Origin: Bacillota bacterium
Lineage (GTDB): Bacteria; Bacillota; Clostridia; Lachnospirales; Lachnospiraceae
DNA: 31,526 nt
Assembly: GCA_023418475.1 (NCBI GenBank)
Contig: JAEZZO010000010.1
Span: forward strand, 1 to 31,526
Direction of reading: 5' to 3'
The stretch's first letter is position 1; the number at the start of each line of letters is the position of its first letter. The position numbers and the translations under genes were made by a program. Below, in pieces: positions 1-7,057 of the stretch. Below the pieces are notes generated by a model. It ran no database searches and had not been told where the DNA came from. It saw only the letters and a list, made by a program, of their open reading frames with translations.

Positions 1-170
1 TAAACAAATAAGCTTGTAAAAATGAACAGCCGGAAATTAGATACTATCTTAAAGCTTCTTGATCCAAAATCTGGTACGGAAGGCAATGAACAATAAAAGT
101 GTCACCTCAAAACACAGGTAAATATGCTTTTCAATCAGGATGCCGCAAGGCAGCATCTCAAATAATTAGG

Positions 171-216
171 GAAGAACCCTGGAATTAGCACCGCTGTGCT
201 CATTTCGGGGTTCTTC
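171..216. terminator. Terminator-like hairpin after the dehydrogenase operon
   Basis: GAAGAACCC (171-179) pairs perfectly with GGGTTCTTC (208-216), and the enclosed loop holds a second stem AGCAC/GTGCT (187-200). It lies 29 bp beyond the stop codon of the minus-strand dehydrogenase, so it is best read as the 3' end of the trpS-dehydrogenase transcript. The U-tract on either side is weak, so termination is inferred from the stem and its position. A smaller TGCC-GCAA-GGCA hairpin lies just outside it at 141-152. Confidence 0.5.
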
Positions 217-244
217 TTAAGTGTGAGGACGTTTTTTCTTCACT

Positions 245-1204
245 TTACGCTCTTACAACATTTCTTTCTTCCCCATTCAGGAAAGCAACAATATTCTGGT
301 ATACTTCATCTGTCACCCTCTGTCTGGCTTCCACGGTTGCCCAGGCAATATGTGGTGTAATAATCAGTTTTGTACTGTCTTTAATCTCTTTGAGTGGATT
401 GTTCTCCAACATCGGTTCTACACTAAGAACATCCAATCCTGCTGCAGCAATCCAGTCCTCCTTCAGTGCTGTTGCCAGAGCACTTTCATTAATAATCGGC
501 CCTCTTCCCAAATTTAACAGCACTGCTTCTTTTTTCATTTTTTGAAGCTCTGCCTCTCCAATCAGATTTTTCGTTGCATCATTTAGCGGTGCATGAATTG
601 AAATAATATCTGCTTCGCGAAGAAGTGTTTCAAGATCTACCTGCTGATATTTCGGATTGGAATTCTTTCCGGAGGTAGAATAATAAATAATTCTGCAGCC
701 AAAAAGCCTTGCCACCTCCGCGACTCCTCTTCCGATTTCACCCAGTCCGATAATGCCCCAGGTTTTCCCCGAAAGTTCATGGAACTTAACTGAAAAATGA
801 CTGAAAATATCGGAGCGAATATATTCTTCCGATTTCACAAAATGGTCATAATAGCTAAGTTTTTCATATACATAAAAAAGTAGAGCAAAGGTATGCTGAA
901 TAACGGATTGAGTGGAGTATCCTTTTACATTGCAAACAGTAATATTATGACTGTTGGTATATGCAAAATCTACAATGTTAGTTCCCGTGGCAGTGATACA
1001 AATCAGCTTCAACTGATGCGCATCCTTCAGGGTATCTGCATTGATCGGAATTTTATTAACGATTAATACTTCGGCTTCTCGAATTCTCTGTGCATATTGG
1101 TCCGGCGAAGAACCACGGTATCTGGTTACTTCACCAATCTGATCAAACACAGATAAATCTACATCCCCACCCAAAGTATCTGTTTCTAAAAATACAATTT
1201 TCAT
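245..1204 (-). CDS. D-2-hydroxyacid dehydrogenase (NAD-dependent)
   Basis: A 319-residue member of the D-isomer specific 2-hydroxyacid dehydrogenase family, which reversibly reduces 2-keto acids to D-2-hydroxy acids with NAD(P)H in the cytoplasm. The Rossmann motif GLGEIGRGVAEVARLFG is visible at mid-protein, followed by SIHAPLN, then NLGRGPIINE with the substrate-binding Arg, LDVLSVEP with the Glu of the catalytic relay, and TPHIAWATVEARQR with the catalytic His. The length is normal for the family. It closely resembles glycerate dehydrogenase/hydroxypyruvate reductase and D-lactate dehydrogenase-like proteins; the exact substrate cannot be told. It starts 31 bp after the trpS stop on the same strand and is probably cotranscribed with trpS, with no evident functional link. 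Subfamily uncertain, family certain. Confidence 0.93.
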   Translation of the reverse strand: MKIVFLETDTLGGDVDLSVFDQIGEVTRYRGSSPDQYAQRIREAEVLIVNKIPINADTLKDAHQLKLICITATGTNIVDFAYTNSHNITVCNVKGYSTQSVIQHTFALLFYVYEKLSYYDHFVKSEEYIRSDIFSHFSVKFHELSGKTWGIIGLGEIGRGVAEVARLFGCRIIYYSTSGKNSNPKYQQVDLETLLREADIISIHAPLNDATKNLIGEAELQKMKKEAVLLNLGRGPIINESALATALKEDWIAAAGLDVLSVEPMLENNPLKEIKDSTKLIITPHIAWATVEARQRVTDEVYQNIVAFLNGEERNVVRA

Positions 1205-1235
1205 ATTATTTTATCCTTTTTAATCTCTGGCTATT

Positions 1236-2240
1236 TTAACGGATTCGTTCCGGAAATCCTACTTTTTTCTGAACCTTACGCAGAGTCTTGGTCGCATAAT
1301 AATTTGCTTTCTCCGCATTTGCTTTAATAATCTGATCAATATAACCCTTATCCTTCTGAAGCTGTGTAACCTTATCCTGAATGGGTCGAAGCAGATCTGC
1401 TACTGCTTCACCTACCGCCAGTTTAAACTCACCATAGCCGGAAGAAGCAAATTCTTTCTCGATGTCAGTAATCGTTTTGCTGGTAGCCGCCGCATAAATA
1501 TCCATTAAATTCTTAATACCTGGCTTATCATCCGTATATCTGATTTCATTATCCGAATCTGTGACTGCTCTCTTAAACTTACGAATGATGCTATCAGTAT
1601 CATCCAACAGATAGATACTTCCGTTCGGATTCTCATCCGATTTTGACATTTTCTTACCAGGATCCTGCAGGCTCATAATTCTTGCTCCCTGCTTACCGAT
1701 ATAAGGCTCAGGTATGGTAAATACATCTCCGTAAATTGAATTAAAGCGCTCTGCTATGTCACGGGTAATCTCTAGGTGCTGCTTCTGATCCTGTCCAACC
1801 GGAACAACATCTGACTGGAACAAGAGAATATCTGCTGCCATAAGCACAGGGTACGTATACAAACCTGCATTGATATTATCCGAATGCTTCGCTGCCTTAT
1901 CTTTAAACTGAGTCATACGATTTAATTCGCCCATATAAGTAAAACAGTTTAATATCCAGCTTAGCTCCGCGTGCGCCGATACATGGGACTGGTAATAGAT
2001 ACAATTCTTCTCAGGATTTAATCCTGCAGCAATATATAATGTCAGTAAAGCTCTTGCTCTTTTCCGAAGCTCTGCCGGATCCTGACGGACCGTAATAGAA
2101 TGCATATCAACAACGCAATAAAAGCATTCATATTCATCCTCTAATTCTACCCAATTCTTGAGTGCTCCCAGATAATTACCTAAGGTCAGCGTTCCTGTAG
2201 CCTGCATACCGCTAAATAATGATTTTTTTCCATCCAGCAT
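1236..2240 (-). CDS. trpS: Tryptophanyl-tRNA synthetase
   Basis: Class I aminoacyl-tRNA synthetase of 334 residues, charging tRNA-Trp with tryptophan using ATP. The N-terminal segment LFSGMQATGTLTLGNYLGAL carries the HIGH-equivalent signature (TLGN), and KKMSKSDEN near residue 200 is the KMSKS loop. The length is typical of bacterial TrpRS. Immediately upstream (2344-2372) is a strong promoter with a leader of roughly 100 nt. I looked for a T-box in this leader and found none, so control of this copy by a T-box is not supported. It leads a two-gene unit with the dehydrogenase. Confidence 0.97.
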   Translation of the reverse strand: MLDGKKSLFSGMQATGTLTLGNYLGALKNWVELEDEYECFYCVVDMHSITVRQDPAELRKRARALLTLYIAAGLNPEKNCIYYQSHVSAHAELSWILNCFTYMGELNRMTQFKDKAAKHSDNINAGLYTYPVLMAADILLFQSDVVPVGQDQKQHLEITRDIAERFNSIYGDVFTIPEPYIGKQGARIMSLQDPGKKMSKSDENPNGSIYLLDDTDSIIRKFKRAVTDSDNEIRYTDDKPGIKNLMDIYAAATSKTITDIEKEFASSGYGEFKLAVGEAVADLLRPIQDKVTQLQKDKGYIDQIIKANAEKANYYATKTLRKVQKKVGFPERIR

Positions 2241-2343
2241 TTTATCACATCCTTTTATTAGTCAGACGCTGTTCATTCGATACCTCAATGATTACCCGAT
2301 AACGAATATGCCTCTGCGATAATCCTTTCAAAAACACTCTTTC

Positions 2344-2372
2344 AATATATAAAGAAAGCCTGTAATTGTCAA
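2344..2372 (-). promoter_or_regulatory. trpS promoter (TTGACA-N17-TATATT)
   Basis: On the minus strand TTGACA (2372-2367) is followed after exactly 17 bp by TATATT (2349-2344), about 105 bp upstream of the trpS ATG. This is a near-consensus housekeeping sigma promoter and fixes the start of the trpS-dehydrogenase transcript. Confidence 0.8.
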
Positions 2373-2383
2373 CGCTAATTTCA

Positions 2384-3034
2384 TCACTGGCCTATGGCCA
2401 GCTTCTCTGCTAATTCTTTAATTGAATCAATGACATCAAAGTATTCCTTCACCTCTCCGAAGCCATACCTTGCAAAGATAAATGGTACTCCTGCCTCTTC
2501 GGATGCATCTGCATCACCCTGTATATCTCCGACATACACAGGACTTTTCAGACTATTTCGATCAATTATCATACGAATATTATCTGCTTTATATTTTCCC
2601 GACCGTCCGGGGTATTCATAATCACTAAAATATTTTTCTAATTGGGGATATGCCTTAAAGAAGCATTGGATATATCCCTCCTGACAGTTACTGACGATAA
2701 AGAGCTTATATTCTTTTGAAAGCTTATCTAAGCTGTCCTCCAGTCCTTCATAGAGAATTGCACCATGTTCTCCCAGATATTCACATTCGTAGTCACAGCA
2801 TTCCTTCATAACGGATACCGCAGCCTCTTCTGATACACTCTGAAACAATTTGACTGCAATCACATCAAGGGGTAATCCAAATAGTCCCTGCAATTTGTCA
2901 GCAGTTACCTCATCCGTAACATACGGATGCTTTTCCTTCAAAACCTTATTAAATGCCTGCGCAACCTCCTGCGTGGAATTCCATAAGGTTCCATCCATAT
3001 CAAATATTATACTGTCTGTCATATTTACCTTCAT
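2384..3034 (-). CDS. HAD-superfamily hydrolase (phosphoglycolate phosphatase-like)
   Basis: A 216-residue haloacid-dehalogenase-type phosphatase. Motif I is IIFDMDGTLWNST (nucleophile and acid/base Asp), motif II is LFIVSNCQEG with the phosphate-binding Ser, and motif IV is VYVGDIQGDADASEEAG with the metal-binding Asp residues. The helical region between motifs I and II is a C1-type cap as in phosphoglycolate phosphatase, beta-phosphoglucomutase and pyrophosphatase PpaX. The substrate is not predictable. Two starts are possible: ATG at 3034, or ATG at 3022 four codons later, which has AAGG at good spacing; both keep the full domain. It appears monocistronic. Confidence 0.88.
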   Translation of the reverse strand: MKVNMTDSIIFDMDGTLWNSTQEVAQAFNKVLKEKHPYVTDEVTADKLQGLFGLPLDVIAVKLFQSVSEEAAVSVMKECCDYECEYLGEHGAILYEGLEDSLDKLSKEYKLFIVSNCQEGYIQCFFKAYPQLEKYFSDYEYPGRSGKYKADNIRMIIDRNSLKSPVYVGDIQGDADASEEAGVPFIFARYGFGEVKEYFDVIDSIKELAEKLAIGQ

Positions 3035-3125
3035 TCCTGCCCTTTTTAGTTTTTCGTAGCCCTAAGCTTGTCTATATATTTTATGATGATGTACACACCA
3101 GAAGATTATTCCATGTGCTTTCTTT

Positions 3126-3157
3126 ATTATAATGCCTCTTTCCAGCCATAATGTCAA
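3126..3157 (-). promoter_or_regulatory. Possible promoter of the HAD gene
   Basis: TTGACA (3157-3152) and TATAAT (3131-3126) are both perfect hexamers on the minus strand upstream of the HAD gene, but the spacer is 20 bp, longer than the usual 16-18. Either the promoter is weak or activator-assisted, or one hexamer is coincidental. Confidence 0.35.
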
Positions 3158-3166
3158 CCCTTCAAA

Positions 3167-3221
3167 TGCCCGGTCATTCTAAAGTAACAACACGTTACTG
3201 TTACGAGCTGCACACCGGGCA
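3167..3221. repeat. 55-bp nested inverted-repeat element
   Basis: TGCCCGGT (3167-3174) pairs perfectly with ACCGGGCA (3214-3221), and the interior holds a second stem GTAACA/TGTTAC. It lies between the terminator of the ABC transporter operon and the -35 region of the HAD gene. No U-tract follows either arm, so it is not an obvious terminator. It could be a small palindromic repeat element, an operator or a structured RNA; the window has only one copy. Confidence 0.4.
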
Positions 3222-3224
3222 CAG

Positions 3225-3265
3225 TAAAAATGTCCCTAAATGAATATTGCTCCATTAGAGACATC
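3225..3265 (-). terminator. Rho-independent terminator of the peptide/ABC operon
   Basis: Read on the minus strand, TGTCTCTAA and TTAGGGACA form a 9-bp stem (one G-U pair) followed directly by TTTTT. It lies about 75 bp after the stop codon of the ABC ATPase gene and gives that operon a clean 3' end. Confidence 0.75.
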
Positions 3266-3339
3266 CTTTTCTATCTGCAAGATTGTATGTATTATTTTCA
3301 GATTTGGTACCTGTAAAGATAATTTCTTTGTCTAATTAA

Positions 3340-4056
3340 TTACTTATACTCTGCCAAACGAATTATTTTCTTTTGATGCTGTATTATCTGTCTGTCTTCA
3401 ACAATTTCACCGTTTCTCAGTTTAATAATATGGTTTGCATATAACTTAATATCTGCATCATTTGTTACAATAATAAAAGTCTTCTTATACAGAGATACCA
3501 TATCCATCAGAATTTCAAGAATATCCCGCTCGATCTGTTGTCTTAAGTCAGAGGGTTCATCGAGCAAAATAATATTGGGATTGTTAATTAATGCACGAGC
3601 AAAAGTAACACATTTTATCTGCCAGGGAGTCAGCTGCCTGGGATAACAGGATAGAATTTTTTGAATATTCAGTTTATTAATTAAATCCTCATAATATACT
3701 TTATCATATTTTTTATGAGCGAGTATAGCCGGAATAATCACATTCTCATGAACATTAAGCTCTGGAATAAGACTGTTGTTCTGTAAGAGATAGCCTATCT
3801 CATTTCTGCGAAGCACGGTTAACTCGTCATCACTGCAGGAAGTTAAGTTATTAGATTTCAGAAAAACTTCTCCACTGGTTGGTCTCTCCAGTCCTCCTAA
3901 TATTCTAAGAAGAGTAGTTTTGCCGGAAGCTCTTCCGCCACTGATGCAGACACACTCTCCTTCGTTGATTTCGATATTGCAGTCAACAATTGCATTTACC
4001 GCTGCGTAGTCATACTGATAAATCTTATTCATACCGGAAATCCTATATATTATCAT
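3340..4056 (-). CDS. ABC transporter ATPase, MacB/LolD-like, degenerate signature motif
   Basis: A 238-residue ABC nucleotide-binding domain. Walker A is GGRASGKTT (K46), the Q-loop is LLQNN (Q92), and Walker B is NIILLDEP (D166, E167). Its order and length match the LolD/MacB/BceA type that pairs with FtsX permeases, and the FtsX gene lies directly upstream, with 5 bp between that gene's stop and this start. Several motifs are altered: the signature, normally LSGGQ, reads LTPWQ (142-146); the D-loop after Walker B (SDLRQQ) lacks the usual SALD form; and the switch His reads Asn (VTND, N199). A homodimer would therefore have two altered catalytic sites. It may bind ATP but hydrolyse it poorly, or work with another NBD. 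Expression is probably driven by the LytTR-type promoter at 4879-4949. Confidence 0.85.
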   Translation of the reverse strand: MIIYRISGMNKIYQYDYAAVNAIVDCNIEINEGECVCISGGRASGKTTLLRILGGLERPTSGEVFLKSNNLTSCSDDELTVLRRNEIGYLLQNNSLIPELNVHENVIIPAILAHKKYDKVYYEDLINKLNIQKILSCYPRQLTPWQIKCVTFARALINNPNIILLDEPSDLRQQIERDILEILMDMVSLYKKTFIIVTNDADIKLYANHIIKLRNGEIVEDRQIIQHQKKIIRLAEYK

Positions 4057-4061
4057 CTATT

Positions 4062-4652
4062 TCATCCATCCTTATCAGCGAGCGTATTATCAGAAAAGAT
4101 ATTGGATAGAGGCATCTTCCTTAACCTTCTTTCCTGATATATTCCGATTGAAATAATGAGGCAGCAAATTATACCCGCTGCTATATAAAAAGTTACTGAA
4201 GTATTAATCCAGTTTAACGTATCCGTGGCAATCGTATAATTCTTTAGAAAATTAGTAATTTTTCCGGTTACCAGAAAACCGCTTAACAAACCAATCGGAA
4301 TTGAGATAAGCATTAGGAATATCATTTGTATTAATATCAGATACCGTATCGTATCATTAGTAGCCCCTAAACTTTTAAGGATGCAATAATCCTTTGTACC
4401 TGATTTCATAATATTATAGTACTGGCTGATGATAAAAGTAAGTCCTCCAAAAAAGAATATAGAGCGTATTGTAATATAAATGTAATGCAAGTTAGAATTT
4501 GCCGTACCCGCACTTAACATAGCAACATTATCCATATATATCATCATAACCGCTACTAATAAATAAGTAATTATAATTGATAAAATAACATATAAATAAT
4601 TCAGATAATTTCTTACAATCATCAATTTTGAGTAAGTACGCAATAAATTCAT
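4062..4652 (-). CDS. Small FtsX-like permease (single four-helix domain)
   Basis: A 196-residue membrane protein with hydrophobic segments at about 17-40, 58-78, 103-127 and 152-172. The cytoplasmic stretch KDYCILKSLGATNDTIR (88-103) is the FtsX-family coupling-helix motif, followed by the long third helix ending in PIGLLSGF. MacB proteins are about 400 residues or more with a large periplasmic domain, and BceB-type permeases about 650 with two FtsX units; this protein is a single minimal unit and would be expected to dimerise. AAGGAG sits 9 nt before the ATG. It partners the ATPase encoded 5 bp downstream. The product transported is not known; the neighbouring 18-residue peptide is a natural candidate, or the pair could provide immunity or envelope-stress functions. 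Confidence 0.8.
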   Translation of the reverse strand: MNLLRTYSKLMIVRNYLNYLYVILSIIITYLLVAVMMIYMDNVAMLSAGTANSNLHYIYITIRSIFFFGGLTFIISQYYNIMKSGTKDYCILKSLGATNDTIRYLILIQMIFLMLISIPIGLLSGFLVTGKITNFLKNYTIATDTLNWINTSVTFYIAAGIICCLIISIGIYQERRLRKMPLSNIFSDNTLADKDG

Positions 4653-4683
4653 TTTGTTTCACTCCTTCATACCATCAGGCAAA

Positions 4684-4719
4684 GAATGCTTGGAATTGAA
4701 AGTATCAATCCAAGCATTC
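4684..4719 (-). terminator. Intercistronic hairpin between peptide ORF and permease
   Basis: GAATGCTTGGA and TCCAAGCATTC pair perfectly over 11 bp, with an inner TTGA/TCAA extension. It lies between the peptide stop (4780) and the permease start (4652). The tract after it on the minus strand, TTTGCC, is short, so it probably acts as a partial terminator or mRNA stabiliser. This would yield much peptide message and less transporter message. Confidence 0.55.
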
Positions 4720-4779
4720 CTTGTGTTTTGTAAATGAAACTATAAAGTATTTATTCCCCAATAGATACTTTTGTCATTT

Positions 4780-4836
4780 TCAACCACCAAATAATTTTCT
4801 AAGAAGATCTATTACGTCAAATGCACATATACTCAT
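4780..4836 (-). CDS. 18-residue amphipathic peptide ORF under LytTR-type control
   Basis: The ORF reads MSICAFDVIDLLRKLFGG. GGGAGG stands 8 nt before the ATG, and a canonical promoter with LytTR-type repeats lies just upstream, so translation is well supported although the ORF is very short. Hydrophobic residues (A5, V8, I9, L12, L15, F16) and charged residues (D7, D10, K14) fall on opposite helical faces, with a possible D10-K14 salt bridge. There is no signal peptide and net charge is about zero. It resembles short membrane-active peptides such as phenol-soluble modulins, or an unmodified pheromone. Cys4 could be modified, but no AgrB-like or other modifying enzyme is adjacent. It precedes the FtsX/ABC pair. 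A leader-peptide role is less likely because no regulatory codon run is seen. Function unknown. Confidence 0.55.
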   Translation of the reverse strand: MSICAFDVIDLLRKLFGG

Positions 4837-4862
4837 TTTCCTAACCTCCCTTTTTAAATCGT

Positions 4863-4876
4863 GCTTGCTTACAAGC
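4863..4876 (-). other. 5'-end mRNA hairpin of the peptide transcript
   Basis: GCTTG-CTTA-CAAGC forms a 5-bp stem that starts about 3 bp past the -10 box, at the expected start of transcription. Such a 5' hairpin can stabilise a short abundant message. Supported only by position and pairing. Confidence 0.35.
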
Positions 4877-4878
4877 CT

Positions 4879-4907
4879 TTTATATCAGAAAGGGAAGTCA
4901 ATTTCAA
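4879..4907 (-). promoter_or_regulatory. Promoter of the peptide/ABC operon (TTGAAA-N17-TATAAA)
   Basis: On the minus strand TTGAAA (4907-4902) and TATAAA (4884-4879) are separated by exactly 17 bp, about 43 bp upstream of the peptide ATG. The LytTR-type direct repeats end 10 bp before the -35 box, the arrangement expected for activation by an AgrA/ComE-type regulator. Confidence 0.8.
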
Positions 4908-4917
4908 TAGGTCAATA

Positions 4918-4949
4918 CATGAACGTCGGTTTTTCCTGCATGAACGTCG
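4918..4949 (-). promoter_or_regulatory. LytTR-type direct repeats (regulator binding site)
   Basis: Two identical 11-bp copies of CGACGTTCATG (minus strand; plus-strand positions 4939-4949 and 4918-4928) start exactly 21 bp apart, two helical turns. The core ACGTTCAT fits the AgrA-type half-site pattern with a central GTT. LytTR-domain regulators such as AgrA and ComE bind direct repeats with this spacing upstream of the -35 box. The response regulator encoded 1.3 kb upstream, with a LytTR domain, is the obvious binder. The sites sit directly after the kinase stop codon. Confidence 0.72.
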
Positions 4950-4963
4950 TTTTTTATAAAATC

Positions 4964-6280
4964 TCACCAATTTTTCATCATAATTTCCACACAAAATTGA
5001 TTGTCTTTCACATTATAATGGAAGGAGCCCTGGTATTTTTGTACTCTCTGAATTACATTTTTTACACCAAAACCATGCAGACTCTTTTCCTTTTTTGTTG
5101 TAATCAGATTACCATCGATTGCTTCTACATTTCTCCCGACAGGATTTTTAACATCAATGTATAAATCGTTTTTGTAGGTACTAATCCTGACATCAATATA
5201 TCGAACAGTATCATCAATTAGCGGGATCTGCTGGATGGCTTCTACGGCATTGGATATAATATTTGCAAAGATTACACATAAGTCCATAGGGGCAATCTGC
5301 AGCTTTGCAGGAAAGCCACCTTCCAGATGAATTGCGATGTGATCATTTTTATATCTGCTCTGTGCATCATTTAAGATTGCATTTACAATATCATTCCCTG
5401 TGTCAAACAAACTAGCCGATGTATTGGATGCCTCAATTAACTGACTCATGTATTCCTCCATTTCAGAAAGCTTATCGGCCTGATAAAGTCCTCTGATACA
5501 CGCCAGGTGATTTTTCATCTCATGCCTCAGGCTATGAATCTCCTGCTCTTTTTCACTAACCAGCAGATAATACTTTTGCTGGGATTCTATGATACTCTGA
5601 CTAATCAGGGACAAATTTTTATAACTGTCTCTGGATTCCGTTACAAAAATCATCATCGCGCAAGCCACAAAATATGATATTACAAGAATAATTGTAATGA
5701 TAATAAGTAAACGCCTGCCGGAACTGGAAATTTTCGTATTAAGACTGACTAATAATGCTGTAATAAAAAGAATCCCCGTACTCGCGCCAGTAAAGAGTAA
5801 CACATATATTTTCTTCGATAAGATGATCGGGTAAGTCCTTCTTCTTCTTTTTTTTATCCAGACAACCAGACTTAGTGGTACCAGACTAAGTATCGTGTAG
5901 AAAAAACTTACAATCTCATAATTCTGACTGTTTAACTCAGGATATTTATAGATTGCCGAACATATTCCGATAATACAGGCATCCAAAAAAAGAATAAACA
6001 GATACGACAGTAATGTATATGCAAGCTTTTTTAATAATTTTCCTTCAAAAATAAAACAAATTGCAATAATCAACATTAACGGATAGAGAGAGGTTACGAT
6101 ATCCGGTACGTTTTTTCTGACAATACCGGCAAGCGTCAGCAGGACACATTGAATAACCACTTCTGCAACATAAACTCTTCTGTTCCTGATCGGTTTCAAA
6201 TCTAACATCCCGATCATAACAATCCATATCTTAAGAAAATCTGCTATATAACTGTAAAAAACATGTATGATATCAACCAT
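4964..6280 (-). CDS. AgrC-like membrane sensor histidine kinase (GHKL family)
   Basis: A 438-residue sensor kinase. The N-terminal half has six or seven hydrophobic segments (about 9-28, 35-53, 62-80, 86-110, 122-142, 157-180, 190-213), and then a coiled stretch leads to the catalytic part. LRHEMKNHLACIRGL (H253 the likely phosphoacceptor) is the atypical H-box of AgrC-type kinases. The N-box is ANIISNAVEA (N344) and the G-box is HGFGVKNV (403-405). Kinases of this build typically sense peptides at the membrane. AAGGAG precedes the ATG and the gene lies 12 bp after the response regulator, so the two form an operon from the promoter at 7029-7057. The ligand is unknown; the 18-residue peptide encoded just downstream is one candidate. 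Confidence 0.9.
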   Translation of the reverse strand: MVDIIHVFYSYIADFLKIWIVMIGMLDLKPIRNRRVYVAEVVIQCVLLTLAGIVRKNVPDIVTSLYPLMLIIAICFIFEGKLLKKLAYTLLSYLFILFLDACIIGICSAIYKYPELNSQNYEIVSFFYTILSLVPLSLVVWIKKRRRRTYPIILSKKIYVLLFTGASTGILFITALLVSLNTKISSSGRRLLIIITIILVISYFVACAMMIFVTESRDSYKNLSLISQSIIESQQKYYLLVSEKEQEIHSLRHEMKNHLACIRGLYQADKLSEMEEYMSQLIEASNTSASLFDTGNDIVNAILNDAQSRYKNDHIAIHLEGGFPAKLQIAPMDLCVIFANIISNAVEAIQQIPLIDDTVRYIDVRISTYKNDLYIDVKNPVGRNVEAIDGNLITTKKEKSLHGFGVKNVIQRVQKYQGSFHYNVKDNQFCVEIMMKNW

Positions 6281-6292
6281 TCCTGTTACTCC

Positions 6293-6991
6293 TTATCTCG
6301 CATTTCTTCTTCTGTATTCCATACAGGCTTTTCTCAGTTTTGACAAATGACGGATTGCTACTTCAACCTTCTCTCCATTCTCAAGAATTACATTCTTACC
6401 TATTTCATAAATATATTCAAGATTTACAATATATGATTTATGTACCCTGTAAAAATCTCCGGTGCTTAATATTCCTTCCCATTCACTCATGGTTGCAGCG
6501 CTCTCAAAACTGCCCCTTAAAGTTCTCACTACAGTATAACGCTCTACATATTCTACATAGATAATATCCCTCAGTTTAACAAACAGAGTCTCTCCATCCA
6601 CACCAATTATTGTTTTAAAATTCTTTGTGATTTCCTTTACTGCTTCCGTCAGGGCACTAAAGAATTCTTCTTCATTTGCGGGCTTTAGTAGATATCGAAA
6701 AGCCCGTACACGGTAACCGGCCTGCATAAATCCCTTGAAGCCGGTCATAAAGATAATTAGCATGCTATCGTCCCATTCCCTGATTTTCTCAGCTGCCAGC
6801 AGACCATTCATACCTTTCATTTGTATATCCAGAAAGAGTATATCAATCGGTAATTTTTTAGAAATCAGCTCTTCGCTGGAAGAAAAACAGACTATTTCTA
6901 TATCCGTTATATTTGAACACATCCACTTATTGCATAGACGCACCAAATCATCTCGGATAATTTCTTCATCATCGCAAATTCCAACCAGCAT
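6293..6991 (-). CDS. LytTR-family response regulator
   Basis: A 232-residue cytoplasmic regulator with a receiver domain (1-120) and a LytTR DNA-binding domain (about 127-227). The receiver has the acidic pair D7-D8, phosphoacceptor D55 in ILFLDIQM, T83 and K103 in LLKPAN. The LytTR domain contains the typical DIIYVEY start and FYRVHKSYIVNLEYI core. It precedes and is paired with the GHKL kinase. GAGAGG lies 7 nt before the ATG. The cognate target is probably the 21-bp-spaced direct repeats at 4918-4949. Its own promoter does not show the same repeats but overlaps a separate palindrome, so autoregulation by this protein is not evident from the sequence. Confidence 0.93.
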   Translation of the reverse strand: MLVGICDDEEIIRDDLVRLCNKWMCSNITDIEIVCFSSSEELISKKLPIDILFLDIQMKGMNGLLAAEKIREWDDSMLIIFMTGFKGFMQAGYRVRAFRYLLKPANEEEFFSALTEAVKEITKNFKTIIGVDGETLFVKLRDIIYVEYVERYTVVRTLRGSFESAATMSEWEGILSTGDFYRVHKSYIVNLEYIYEIGKNVILENGEKVEVAIRHLSKLRKACMEYRRRNAR

Positions 6992-7028
6992 AAATCAGCC
7001 TCTCTTCCATCATATACCATATAGTTAT

Positions 7029-7057
7029 ATCATAACAATCGTAATATCTTTCGTCAA
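7029..7057 (-). promoter_or_regulatory. Promoter of the regulator-kinase operon (TTGACG-N17-TATGAT)
   Basis: On the minus strand TTGACG (7057-7052) and TATGAT (7034-7029) are 17 bp apart, 37 bp upstream of the response regulator ATG. The -35 box lies in the centre of the palindrome at 7037-7069, so a protein bound there would block or position RNA polymerase. Confidence 0.7.

Noticed and set aside
22..96. 24-codon ORF MNSRKLDTILKLLDPK... at the left edge
   Set aside because: The sequence looks protein-like, but there is no ribosome site before the ATG and an in-frame stop stands at 1-3, so it is neither a supported small gene nor the tail of a longer one in view.
2241..2383. T-box riboswitch upstream of trpS
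   Set aside because: No conserved T-box sequence or antiterminator/terminator pair was found in the leader.
4751..4777. 8-codon ORF MTKVSIGE overlapping the end of the peptide ORF region
   Set aside because: Too short, with only a weak GGTGG ribosome site; no independent evidence of coding.
4780..4836. Peptide as a double-glycine bacteriocin leader
   Set aside because: It ends in GG, but a stop codon follows at once, so there is no mature peptide after the GG, and no C39-type peptidase is present.
4721..5164. 147-codon plus-strand ORF opposite the kinase end and the peptide promoter
   Set aside because: It runs antisense through the kinase C-terminus, promoter and repeats, and lacks a ribosome site and protein-like features.
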